64,000 nt of DNA from Chromohalobacter moromii (lineage in GTDB: Bacteria; Pseudomonadota; Gammaproteobacteria; Pseudomonadales; Halomonadaceae). The DNA is taken from assembly GCF_023091865.1 (NCBI RefSeq), contig NZ_JAHXDI010000003.1, positions 434,001-498,000 on the forward strand, read 5' to 3'. Shown in pieces: positions 56,971 through 64,000 of the stretch. Position numbers and translations under genes: made by a program. The number at the start of each line of letters is the position of its first letter. The stretch's first letter is position 1. The notes beneath the pieces are model-generated. The model was not told where the DNA came from, searched no databases, and worked only from the letters and a program-made list of their open reading frames with translations.

Positions 56971-57968
56971 GGTGTTTCCTGGGAGCAAGGGTCGGCGCTG
57001 GATAGTGCGTCGTGCGGGCCGAGCCGGCGCTCGTAACCCGCCAGGAAACCACTCAGTTCATGGAAGAGAGGAGTACGAATCGGCTTGGCCTCGTTGACCA
57101 GATGGTGGCGTGCCTCCGGATGCCGATGGACATCGGCATTGGGGAATTTGTCCGTCAGCGTTTCCAGGTTCCACTGCCAGTCTACGGTAAAGTCTTGTTC
57201 GCCCTGGAGGATCAGCACCGGCAATTCGCTGGGCGGCATGGACATCAATAGGGGAATCCAGTCGCGCATGGCGCTGACCCAGGTCAAGGCTAAGCGGTCG
57301 GGCTGCAAGGGGTCGCCGCGGCGCAGAAAATCGGCGAAGCCAAGATCGGTGGTATTGGGGCGAAACCGGCGCGGCACCGAGCGCACGAAGGGGCTAACCA
57401 CACGGTGCAGCCAACTGGATTGCTGCCAGCCCCAGGGACGCACCAGCGGTGCCAGTAGCGCGAGGCCGTCCCAGTGTGTCTGATGGCCGTGGGTCAGGGC
57501 GTCGGTGGCGAGAATCGACGCGCCGGTGCTTTGGCCGATGCCGATCCAGGGGCCATCGGCCAGGCCGAGACGCGTGACCTCCTCGGTCAGCGCGCTCAGA
57601 CAGCCGACATAGTCGCTGAAGTCGTCGATGGAAGCGCGTGCGCCGCTGGAGAGCCCGTGCCCCGGAAGATCCCACATCACCACGCGCCAGCCACGCGCCA
57701 GCAGCAGTTTGAGAAGGTGGCGGTAGAGTCCTAGGTGATCGAAGTAGCCGTGCACGACGAACGCCGTGCCTTGCGGTTTGGGCGGGCTCCATACCTGCGC
57801 CCACAACTGAAACCCCCGGGCCTCGAAGAAGCCGGCATGTAGATCGGTGTTCTCGGTCAACAGCGACGCTAAGCGGTAGTGCTCGAGATAGGCACTCATC
57901 GCCGGCGACACAGGGCGTGCCATCGGCGTCAGCTGGCCTAGCTGTTTCAAGGGGGTAAAGTCGTTCAT
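56967..57968 (-). CDS. Alpha/beta hydrolase (lysophospholipase/monoglyceride-lipase-like)
   Basis: A 333-residue serine hydrolase of the Hydrolase_4 family. The nucleophile is in GIGQSTGAS, the acid in LQGEQDFTVDW, and the base in PEARHHLVNE; VVHGYFDHLGLYRHLLKLL is the oxyanion/substrate loop. No signal peptide, so cytoplasmic. It is first in a set with a lipoprotein, an aminotransferase and an Lnb-like protein; an acyl-ester substrate is plausible. GGAG precedes the ATG. Confidence 0.85.
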   Translation of the reverse strand: MNDFTPLKQLGQLTPMARPVSPAMSAYLEHYRLASLLTENTDLHAGFFEARGFQLWAQVWSPPKPQGTAFVVHGYFDHLGLYRHLLKLLLARGWRVVMWDLPGHGLSSGARASIDDFSDYVGCLSALTEEVTRLGLADGPWIGIGQSTGASILATDALTHGHQTHWDGLALLAPLVRPWGWQQSSWLHRVVSPFVRSVPRRFRPNTTDLGFADFLRRGDPLQPDRLALTWVSAMRDWIPLLMSMPPSELPVLILQGEQDFTVDWQWNLETLTDKFPNADVHRHPEARHHLVNEAKPIRTPLFHELSGFLAGYERRLGPHDALSSADPCSQETP

Positions 57969-58155
57969 TCAATTCTCCCGGTGCGTTCCATGCTAGCGTC
58001 CGCGCGGTCCCCGAGGCTATAGGCAAGTGATGGCCGGGCCCATTTTTTCAGGTCTTGCACGGCATGTGTCAGCATTTGCATCGCTTTCTTCTGTGATGAA
58101 AAACGACGCTCAGACCAATGGTGGAGATGACAGCGCGAGGATTTACGTCTAATTT

Positions 58156-58172
58156 GTGGAATTATTTTCCAC
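58156..58172. promoter_or_regulatory. Inverted repeat upstream of glcB
   Basis: GTGGAA-TTATT-TTCCAC lies 29 bp upstream of the glcB start codon in an AT-rich leader; candidate operator overlapping the promoter. Confidence 0.5.
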
Positions 58173-58200
58173 GTTTGAGGCGACACCCGAGGAGAGCCGC

Positions 58201-60405
58201 ATGACAGACCGTACGACACGCCATCGTTTGCAGGTGGCCAGCCAGCTCGATCGTTTCATCAACGACGAAGCCTTGCCCGGTACGGGTGTCGACGCCGAGG
58301 CCTTCTGGGCCGGGTTCGATGCCTTGGTCCACGACCTCGCGCCTACCAATCAGACGCTACTGGCCGAACGCGAGCGGTTGCAGGCTGAACTGGATGCGTG
58401 GCACAAGGCCCATCCTGGTCCGGTGCAAGACATGGATGCCTATCGCGCCTTCTTGAAGGACATCGGCTATTTGGTCGAGGCGCCGGCGAAGGTGCAGGCG
58501 ACGACCGCCCATGTCGACGACGAGATCGCTCTCCAGGCCGGGCCGCAGCTAGTGGTGCCGGTGAGCAATGCGCGCTACGCGCTCAACGCCGCTAACGCGC
58601 GCTGGGGCAGCCTGTACGATGCACTCTATGGCACCGATGTGATTCCCGAGACCGATGGCGCCGAGAAGGGACAGGACTACAACCCCAAGCGTGGTGCAGC
58701 AGTCGTCGCCTATGCGCGTGGTGTGCTCGATCAGGCCGCGCCGCTGGCCGAGGGGTCGCACGCCGAGTCGAGTGGCTACAGCATCCGCGACGGCAAGCTG
58801 GTGGTGCAGTTGCAGGGGGGCAGCGAAACGACGTTGGCACGTCCCGCTCAGTTGGTGGGTTACCAAGGCGAGATGGAAGCACCCACCGCGGTACTGCTGG
58901 CCAACCACGGCCTGCATCTGGAAGTGCAGTTCGACGCTACGCATCCCATCGGCAAGACCGACCCGGCGCGCATCAAGGATGTCCTGGTCGAGGCGGCGGT
59001 GAGCACGATCATGGACTGCGAGGACTCCGTGGCCGCAGTGGACGCCGAGGACAAGACGCTGCTCTATCGCAACTGGCTGGGGCTGATGAAGGGCGATCTC
59101 GAAGAGCGCTTCGACAAGGGTGGCAAGACCGTGACGCGGCGTCTCAACCCGGATCGCGACTACACGGCACCACAGGGCGGCCAGGTGCGCTTGCCTGGAC
59201 GCTCGCTGCTATTCGTGCGCAACGTCGGCCATCTGATGACGACCCCGGCGGTGCTCGACGGCGAGGGCAACGAGATCCCCGAGGGCATACTGGATGGCGT
59301 GATCACCAGCCTGCTGGCGATACACGACCTCAAGAAGCGCGAAGGTGAGGCAAGTAACTCGAGGGCGGGCTCGGTGTATATCGTCAAGCCGAAGATGCAC
59401 GGGCCCAAGGAAGTCGCCTTCTCCAACAGCCTGTTCATGCGCATCGAGGACATGCTGGGTCTACCCCGCGACACGCTCAAGATGGGCATCATGGATGAGG
59501 AGCGCCGTACCTCGGTCAATCTCAAGGCGTGCATCAATGAAGCCGCCTCGCGCGTGGCATTCATCAATACGGGCTTTCTGGATCGCACCGGCGATGAGAT
59601 GCATACCGCCATGGAAGCCGGTCCCATGCTGCGCAAGGGCGACATGAAGGGCGCTACCTGGATCGGTGCCTACGAGAAGAACAACGTGCAGACCGGTTTG
59701 GCGTGTGGCCTGCGCGGTCGGGCGCAGATCGGCAAGGGCATGTGGGCGATGCCGGAGCTGATGGCAGCGATGATCGAGCAGAAGATCGGCCATCCCCAGG
59801 CGGGCGCGACCACGGCCTGGGTGCCCTCACCCACGGCGGCGGTGCTGCATGCGCTGCATTATCACCAAGTCGACGTCGCGACGATTCAGCGTGAACTGGA
59901 AGCCAAGCCGAGCGACGACCTGCTCGACGATCTACTCACCGTGCCGGTGGTCAAAAGCGCGGCTTCAGGCGCTAACAAGAACCCGAGCTGGGCCGACGAC
60001 GAGATTCAGCAGGAACTGGATAACAACTGCCAGGGGATCCTCGGCTACGTGGTGCGCTGGGTCGAGCACGGTGTGGGCTGCTCCAAGGTGCCGGACATCC
60101 ATGATGTGGGGCTGATGGAGGATCGTGCGACGTTGCGTATCTCCAGTCAGCACATCGCCAACTGGCTGCATCACGGCATCGTCAGCGAAGCGCGGGTGCG
60201 CGAGACGCTGGAGCGTATGGCCAAGGTGGTCGACGACCAGAACGCCCACGACCCCGACTATACGCCGATGACCTCGCACCTGGCGGAGTCCAGCGCCTTC
60301 CAGGCGGCATCCGACCTGATCGTCAAGGGACGCGAGCAACCGGCCGGCTACACCGAACCGCTGCTGCACCATTGGCGAGCGGTGCACAAGGCCAAGTTGG
60401 GTTGA
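58201..60405 (+). CDS. glcB: Malate synthase G
   Basis: Condenses glyoxylate and acetyl-CoA to malate. Start at 58201 ([16 protein letters not shown]) after GGAGAGCC; 734 residues (E. coli 723). The isoform-G-specific insert is present, as are [30 protein letters not shown], the conserved Cys in [18 protein letters not shown] and the catalytic Asp of MEDR. Isocitrate lyase is not in the window, so G-type use in glycolate/glyoxylate metabolism fits. A hairpin follows the stop. Confidence 0.96.
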   Translation: MTDRTTRHRLQVASQLDRFINDEALPGTGVDAEAFWAGFDALVHDLAPTNQTLLAERERLQAELDAWHKAHPGPVQDMDAYRAFLKDIGYLVEAPAKVQATTAHVDDEIALQAGPQLVVPVSNARYALNAANARWGSLYDALYGTDVIPETDGAEKGQDYNPKRGAAVVAYARGVLDQAAPLAEGSHAESSGYSIRDGKLVVQLQGGSETTLARPAQLVGYQGEMEAPTAVLLANHGLHLEVQFDATHPIGKTDPARIKDVLVEAAVSTIMDCEDSVAAVDAEDKTLLYRNWLGLMKGDLEERFDKGGKTVTRRLNPDRDYTAPQGGQVRLPGRSLLFVRNVGHLMTTPAVLDGEGNEIPEGILDGVITSLLAIHDLKKREGEASNSRAGSVYIVKPKMHGPKEVAFSNSLFMRIEDMLGLPRDTLKMGIMDEERRTSVNLKACINEAASRVAFINTGFLDRTGDEMHTAMEAGPMLRKGDMKGATWIGAYEKNNVQTGLACGLRGRAQIGKGMWAMPELMAAMIEQKIGHPQAGATTAWVPSPTAAVLHALHYHQVDVATIQRELEAKPSDDLLDDLLTVPVVKSAASGANKNPSWADDEIQQELDNNCQGILGYVVRWVEHGVGCSKVPDIHDVGLMEDRATLRISSQHIANWLHHGIVSEARVRETLERMAKVVDDQNAHDPDYTPMTSHLAESSAFQAASDLIVKGREQPAGYTEPLLHHWRAVHKAKLG

Positions 60406-60415
60406 TCTGAACTGG

Positions 60416-60443
60416 GCGCCGAGGCTAACTCTTTCCTCGGCGC
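60416..60443 (+). terminator. Hairpin after glcB
   Basis: Arms GCGCCGAGG and CCTCGGCGC with a 10-nt loop, 11 bp past the stop. No direct T-run; a CAGGCTTTTT follows about 40 bp later with a partner AGCCTG, a possible second stem. Confidence 0.6.
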
Positions 60444-60632
60444 TCACCATCTGAGCCTGGCATCCCGCTTTCTGTCATGTCAGGCTTTTTGCCGATTTTG
60501 AACGCAAAAGTTTGGCGAGCTACGTCGCTCGTCAGGCTGCACATGGTTGCCGCATAGTGTAAGGGTGTTTTTAATACTCATTTCAGCTTTATGGGATATA
60601 AAGTATTTGTACCCAATGAAATGAGGTGTGCC

Positions 60633-61049
60633 ATGAAAGTGAAAATGATTGCATTGACAGCTTTTATCTCCAGCGTGTTAGCAATTCCTGCTGTTGCGAG
60701 CGTTGGTCATGACGGTGGCGTTCCCGTGCTAGAAGATGGTATTTCATCGAGTCAGATGATTAGCAATGGCAACGAAAACCGATACACCGTGCCTATTGAT
60801 AAGCCGACTACTTTAACAGTAACAAGTGAGCACTATGCTGGTAGCTCTAGCCGTGGAAACTATCTGAAGGCGGTGCTCTATGACGCATCAGGAGAAATGG
60901 TTGCCGCAGCGTCAGATCCTGATGGGCACTTTTCTCTTGTCAGGTCATTAGAGCCAGGAGATTATCAGCTTATGGTTACTGGAAGCACTACCATGGGAGG
61001 CGCTCATGAAAGTCGGAATATCTACCAACTCCACACCCAATATCAATAA
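60633..61049 (+). CDS. Secreted small protein, unknown function
   Basis: A 138-residue protein with start at 60633 (GAGGTG upstream; ATG 60621 is possible). Residues 1-22 are a signal peptide ending AVAS. The mature part alternates beta strands (RYTVPIDKPTTLTVTSEHY, LKAVLYDASGEMVAAASD, LEPGDYQLMVTG), a beta-sandwich like bacterial pre-peptidase C-terminal or DVUA0089-type modules. Base use is AT-rich compared with genes to the left. It opens the probable metal-response island; its role is unknown. Confidence 0.72.
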   Translation: MKVKMIALTAFISSVLAIPAVASVGHDGGVPVLEDGISSSQMISNGNENRYTVPIDKPTTLTVTSEHYAGSSSRGNYLKAVLYDASGEMVAAASDPDGHFSLVRSLEPGDYQLMVTGSTTMGGAHESRNIYQLHTQYQ

Positions 61050-61069
61050 GTGATGCATGGTAAATTAAG

Positions 61070-61102
61070 GGCCGGCTGATTGGGGTTGGCCGGTTCTTCT
61101 TG
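61070..61102 (+). terminator. Weak terminator after the secreted protein gene
   Basis: Stem CCGGC (61072-61076)/GCCGG (61089-61093) with a 12-nt loop, followed by TTCTTCTTG. Confidence 0.35.
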
Positions 61103-61138
61103 TAGTGTGCAATCCTAAAATAGCATGGGGTGTGGATA

Positions 61139-61651
61139 ATGAAGGCAACGGACTCATATAAATACTATGGTGTTGTTAGTCGCGTATTGCATTGGATAAC
61201 TGCAATATTGGTCATTATACAGCTAGCCGATGTATATATGCGTAGTTGGGACCCCAAGAATATTTTTAGTCAGTATGTACAGCCGTGGCATATGACGATA
61301 GGGGTTTCTATTTTGGGGGTAATGTTGCTCCGCATGATCTGGTTGTTGGTGCAGAGAAAGCATAGGCCACGAAGTAGAAGTATAATGGTAAGGTTTGGGC
61401 ATTTTAGTATATACGTTGTTCTGATCGCTATCCCGTTGAGTGGCTTATTGCAAGGTTATCCCGTTTTAGTTTTTGATACTCTTCTGACAAAAGGTCTTGA
61501 CACAAAATGGGATACGATTTTTCAGGAGCTGCATGGCCCACTTGCTTATATACTGACAGCGTTGATTGCAGGACATGTGTTTATGGCGATATTGCATCGC
61601 CTAGTACATCGTGACGGAACTTGGGAAAAAATGATAGGGAAAAATCAATAG
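61139..61651 (+). CDS. Cytochrome b561-family membrane protein
   Basis: A 170-residue, four-helix di-heme b-type cytochrome. Histidines able to ligate heme are H18 (RVLHWI), H51 (PWHMTIG), H132 (ELHGPL) and H146 (AGHVFM). Start at 61139; GTG 61130 is an alternative. The family moves electrons between the quinol pool and periplasmic acceptors. In a copper island it might reduce a periplasmic redox partner, but this is a guess. Codon use is AT-rich. Confidence 0.85.
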   Translation: MKATDSYKYYGVVSRVLHWITAILVIIQLADVYMRSWDPKNIFSQYVQPWHMTIGVSILGVMLLRMIWLLVQRKHRPRSRSIMVRFGHFSIYVVLIAIPLSGLLQGYPVLVFDTLLTKGLDTKWDTIFQELHGPLAYILTALIAGHVFMAILHRLVHRDGTWEKMIGKNQ

Positions 61652-61675
61652 CTTTGGTTAAGAATTTGTCGTGTG

Positions 61676-61702
61676 TAAAAAAGGAGGGGAGATGCCCCCC
61701 TC
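61676..61702 (-). terminator. Terminator of the DUF411 operon
   Basis: Arms GAGGGG and CCCCTC, followed on the minus strand by CTTTTTT, about 30 bp past the DUF411 stop. Confidence 0.85.
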
Positions 61703-61731
61703 TAAAAGCCAGGCTGCGATGAAAATATTTT

Positions 61732-62184
61732 CTAAAAAGTCATGAAAGAATGGTCTTTATTATTTTTAAATTCATAGATTTTAAAGGGTGCTTCTTGAGC
61801 CCCGGGCATGCCTGGGGATCCTTTCGGCATGCCGACAAGGCCAATGCCATTTATATCTGGTTGTTTAGAGAAAAGCGTTGCTAGTGCTTTCTTAGGAACG
61901 TGACCCTCGATCCAATACTTACCCATTTTAAGGGTATGGCATGAAGCCAAATTCTTGGGCACTTCTGCTCGCTTCTTGATGCTATCCAGCGCAACATCAT
62001 CCACGATCGTGATCCTGACACCTTGCGTTTCAAGGTAATGTGCATAAGCTGTACAACAGTCGCACCTGGGGTCTTTGTAAAGAATTGCTTCATCAGGTAG
62101 GTCGTTTGCCGACACTGCCCCTGTTGCCAAGAAACTACATGCCAGTAGTGAAGCAAGGAGTTGTTTAATGCCTGTATCCTTCAT
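61732..62184 (-). CDS. DUF411 periplasmic metal-binding protein (CopG-like)
   Basis: A 150-residue exported protein with start at 62184 (AGGGGGC upstream). Signal peptide to about residue 27 (AVSAND). The mature part has a thioredoxin-like CDCC (C41, C43, C44 in KDPRCDCCTAY) and a second site SCHTLKMGKYWIEGHVP (C82, H83, H95), the DUF411 pattern. Such proteins appear in copper-resistance loci and bind Cu(I). It is the second gene of a unit whose promoter has the CueR/MerR layout. Confidence 0.87.
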   Translation of the reverse strand: MKDTGIKQLLASLLACSFLATGAVSANDLPDEAILYKDPRCDCCTAYAHYLETQGVRITIVDDVALDSIKKRAEVPKNLASCHTLKMGKYWIEGHVPKKALATLFSKQPDINGIGLVGMPKGSPGMPGAQEAPFKIYEFKNNKDHSFMTF

Positions 62185-62314
62185 GAGGCCCCCTGAAAAG
62201 GTACTTAATAAGAGAAGCAATGCTTAATCCAATAAGCAAAAGTAATGTTAGTGGCATAAGCCACCCTATCCATCCCATTGAGCCCATTAAAGCGAAACAT
62301 TCTGAATTCATCAT
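62165..62314 (-). CDS. 49-residue single-pass membrane protein
   Basis: A short gene on the minus strand with ATG at 62314, preceded by AGAGGA six bases upstream, and TAA at 62165. The protein starts MMNSECFALMGSMGWIGWLM, continues into a 20-residue hydrophobic helix and ends RGPHEGYRH; methionines and one Cys line the front, as in small metal-handling proteins. It overlaps the DUF411 start by 20 bp and lies right behind a MerR-type promoter, supporting translation. Function unknown; no family recognised. Confidence 0.65.
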   Translation of the reverse strand: MMNSECFALMGSMGWIGWLMPLTLLLLIGLSIASLIKYLFRGPHEGYRH

Positions 62315-62348
62315 GAAAATCCTCTTGGCAGTGCTATCCTAAGGTAAA

Positions 62349-62378
62349 GAGTACAGCCTTTGTGTAGCCCAAAGGTCA
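62349..62378 (-). promoter_or_regulatory. MerR/CueR-type promoter
   Basis: Minus strand: -35 TTGACC (62373-62378), -10 TGTACT (62349-62354) or one to two bases further, with the dyad CCTTTG-N7-CAAAGG filling the over-long spacer (18-20 bp). This is the layout of metal-sensing MerR-family promoters such as copA. The expected start of transcription is about 28 bp before the 49-aa gene. Confidence 0.72.
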
Positions 62379-62491
62379 AGCTGTAGAAATGATCATGGCT
62401 TGTTTGTTAGCAAACTAAGTAGATGTATTCAGGATCATTTCAGGTTGTGCCTCTATAAAGGGTAGACATCCACTTTTGTAGGAGAACACTG

Positions 62492-62968
62492 ATGTATAAG
62501 AAGCATCTGGTATCAAGCCTTTTGGCAATCTCGTTGAGTACGCTGGCGGCGGCTTCCTGGGCCTCGGCCGGGCATGGAAATAGCGAAAAGGTGAGTGACG
62601 CTGACGTTGATCGCACCATCACGGTGGAAGCGGGAGACATGTGGTTTGATCCTGAGGACATTGAGGCCTCTACCGGGGAAACCATTAAATTCGAGATCAC
62701 TAACACGGGTAGTATAGAACACGAGTTCACAATCGGAGACGAGTCTGCTCAAGAGGAACATCGTGATATGATGCAAGAAATGAGTGAAGGCGATGGGGGA
62801 CACCATATGTCGGAAGGTGGTGATGGCATGGCTTCGGTGACCATTGAACCCGGTGAGACCAAAGAGCTGGTTTGGACAGCTCCTGACAGTGATAAAAGCT
62901 TAGAGTATGCCTGCAACATCCCAGGTCATTATGAGTCAGGCATGTATGGTAATGTTACAGTAAAATGA
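62492..62968 (+). CDS. Periplasmic cupredoxin (CopI-like)
   Basis: A 158-residue blue-copper protein. Signal peptide to about residue 26 (SWASA). Type 1 copper ligands are readable: H77 (IEHEFTIG), C141, H146 and M151 in YACNIPGHYESGM. A Met/His-rich insert (residues 90-106, HRDMMQEM, GHHMSEGG) could bind extra copper. This matches the plastocyanin/azurin-like proteins of copper-resistance loci. AGGAGAACACTG precedes the ATG. It is followed after 9 bp by the response regulator, so co-transcription is likely. Confidence 0.9.
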   Translation: MYKKHLVSSLLAISLSTLAAASWASAGHGNSEKVSDADVDRTITVEAGDMWFDPEDIEASTGETIKFEITNTGSIEHEFTIGDESAQEEHRDMMQEMSEGDGGHHMSEGGDGMASVTIEPGETKELVWTAPDSDKSLEYACNIPGHYESGMYGNVTVK

Positions 62969-62977
62969 TGTGAATAT

Positions 62978-63643
62978 ATGAGACTGTTGCTTCTCGAAGA
63001 TGATGATCTGCTTTCCGAAAGCCTGGCGGAAAGCTTGAAGGACAACGGTTACCTCGTTGACGTGGCCGACTCTATAAAGGCGGCCACGTCGCTTGCGGCA
63101 ACCGAATGTTATGAACTGGCTGTTGTCGATATTGGGCTGCCTGATGGTTCTGGGCTTGAATTGGTTGCACATTGGCATAAGCAAAATCGTGACATGCCTA
63201 TTTTGGTTCTTACGGCAAGGGATACTTGGGAAGATAAAGTGTCTGGATTAGAAACTGGCGCAGATGATTATTTGACAAAGCCGTTTCATGAGGCCGAGTT
63301 ATTGGCGAGACTTAAAGCATTGCTTAGGCGTCGCTCTGGTAGTGTATCTCAAATATTGACAGTTAACGGGGTTTCCTTAGATGAGGCTGGGCAGTCGGTT
63401 TGTACAGAAAGTCTTCCTTGGCGTTCGCTAACGGCAACTGAATTTCGACTGTTGCGTTATCTAATGCACCATCCCGATCGTGTGCATTCTAAAGATCATT
63501 TGCTCGATCAACTTTATGCGCTTGAACAAGATGCAGCTGAGTCTAATCTGGTGGAAGTGTATGTTGCCCGGCTGCGCCGGTATTTAGGTAAGGCGTTGAT
63601 ACAAACACGCCGCGGCCAGGGGTACTTATTTGTATCGCATTGA
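62978..63643 (+). CDS. OmpR-family response regulator (CopR/CusR/QseB-like)
   Basis: A 221-residue two-component regulator. Receiver domain: acidic pocket D8/D9, phospho-acceptor D51 (VVDIGLPDGSG), T79, K101 (LTKPF). C-terminal winged helix: LTATEFRLLRYLMHHPDRVHSKDHLLDQLY and VEVYVARLRRYLG. Behind a cupredoxin gene a copper-responsive CopR/CusR role is likely, though QseB-type regulators look the same. The start has only a weak upstream site. It overlaps the sensor kinase. Confidence 0.9.
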   Translation: MRLLLLEDDDLLSESLAESLKDNGYLVDVADSIKAATSLAATECYELAVVDIGLPDGSGLELVAHWHKQNRDMPILVLTARDTWEDKVSGLETGADDYLTKPFHEAELLARLKALLRRRSGSVSQILTVNGVSLDEAGQSVCTESLPWRSLTATEFRLLRYLMHHPDRVHSKDHLLDQLYALEQDAAESNLVEVYVARLRRYLGKALIQTRRGQGYLFVSH

Positions 63644-64000
63644 TTGGCATAGCTTGCGGTTTCGCCTGCTAGCTTGGCTAGGAAGCGTGGCGCTTATAGT
63701 CGTGGTCGTGACATGGTTGATGCACGGCTTTTTTTTGGAAAGTATCGCCAAGGACTTTCTTGGTGAGCGCCTGCGTAGAGAGGCCGATCATGCTGTTTCT
63801 CAGTTGGGTGAAGAACGTTCCCTGGTCCCTGAGTCATTACAGTCTGTGAGCAAAAGTTATCAGGTTTTTCACCACCTGTATGTGCTGTCTATTGGCGATA
63901 GTGTTAGTGCCTCGGATCCGAAGTGGCAGACAAGACTTTCTCCACTGCTCGCAAGTGACCGTGATTCCTTGGTAGAAGTAGAAGAAGGGGGGCGCCACTT
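63630..64000 (+). CDS. Sensor histidine kinase, N-terminal part (cut by window edge)
   Basis: An open frame shifted +1 from the regulator runs to the right edge without a stop. TTG at 63630 follows AGGGG by seven bases and overlaps the regulator by 14 bp. The visible 120 or so residues are a basic N-terminus (HSLRFRLLAWLGS), a transmembrane helix (ALIVVVVTWLMHGFFL) and the start of a periplasmic sensor domain. The kinase core lies outside the window. Class by context: CusS/CopS/QseC type. Confidence 0.8.
   Translation, partial: MYRIDWHSLRFRLLAWLGSVALIVVVVTWLMHGFFLESIAKDFLGERLRREADHAVSQLGEERSLVPESLQSVSKSYQVFHHLYVLSIGDSVSASDPKWQTRLSPLLASDRDSLVEVEEGGRH

Overview
The window is a GC-rich, densely packed gammaproteobacterial chromosome segment. 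Gene content and order (spoT-rpoZ-gmk, yicC/rph/crc/pyrE, rep, a gamma-butyrobetaine/carnitine to glycine-betaine route, a threonate route) fit a halophilic member of the Halomonadaceae, probably Chromohalobacter or a close Halomonas relative. That placement is inferred from gene content; no rRNA is present to confirm it.

Region by region: 0.2-7.3 kb is housekeeping (AraC regulator, ridA, spoT, rpoZ, gmk, an MFS exporter, pyrC). 7.3-14.6 kb mixes a histidine phosphatase, two MFS transporters, a YggL-like protein, the ohr/ohrR organic-peroxide pair and a PRISE-type enone reductase divergent from a LysR regulator. 14.7-15.6 kb is an isolated DUF3883 nuclease-like gene. 15.9-25.2 kb returns to core genes: an NhaC antiporter, yicC, rph, a Crc-type inactive ExoIII homologue, pyrE, yfaZ, trmL, rep, a CitE-like lyase and tRNA-Arg(CCG). 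25.3-29.9 kb is accessory: a BBE-type flavoprotein, a GH51 arabinofuranosidase and a pentoside symporter. 30.2-35 kb carries dbpA, a RIO kinase and a Fur-box-preceded siderophore receptor.

35-39.5 kb is a GntR-led threonate operon (ltnD, otnK, otnC, otnI). It converts threonate through 2-oxo- and 3-oxo-tetronate and the 4-phosphate to DHAP. 39.9-44.7 kb encodes carnitine use: a gamma-butyrobetaine hydroxylase makes carnitine, carnitine dehydrogenase oxidises it, a BKACE enzyme splits 3-dehydrocarnitine to betainyl-CoA, a thioesterase releases glycine betaine, and a CdhR-type regulator is present. 44.9-49.1 kb holds an orphan betaine/carnitine-type binding protein, a DddP-like M24 protein, a 2OG-Fe(II) oxygenase and a LysR regulator. 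These four form a co-directional set whose substrate is not known.

49.2-60.4 kb has an ankyrin protein, two glnK genes flanking amtB (with a sigma54-like promoter), ubiK, yifB/comM, a four-gene set (hydrolase, lipoprotein, aminotransferase, DUF4105 membrane protein) and malate synthase G. From about 60.5 kb to the right edge the DNA becomes visibly AT-richer. This part looks like an acquired metal- (probably copper-) response island: a secreted protein, cytochrome b561, a DUF411 metal-binding protein, a 49-aa membrane protein under a MerR/CueR-type promoter, a cupredoxin and a two-component system whose sensor is cut by the window edge.
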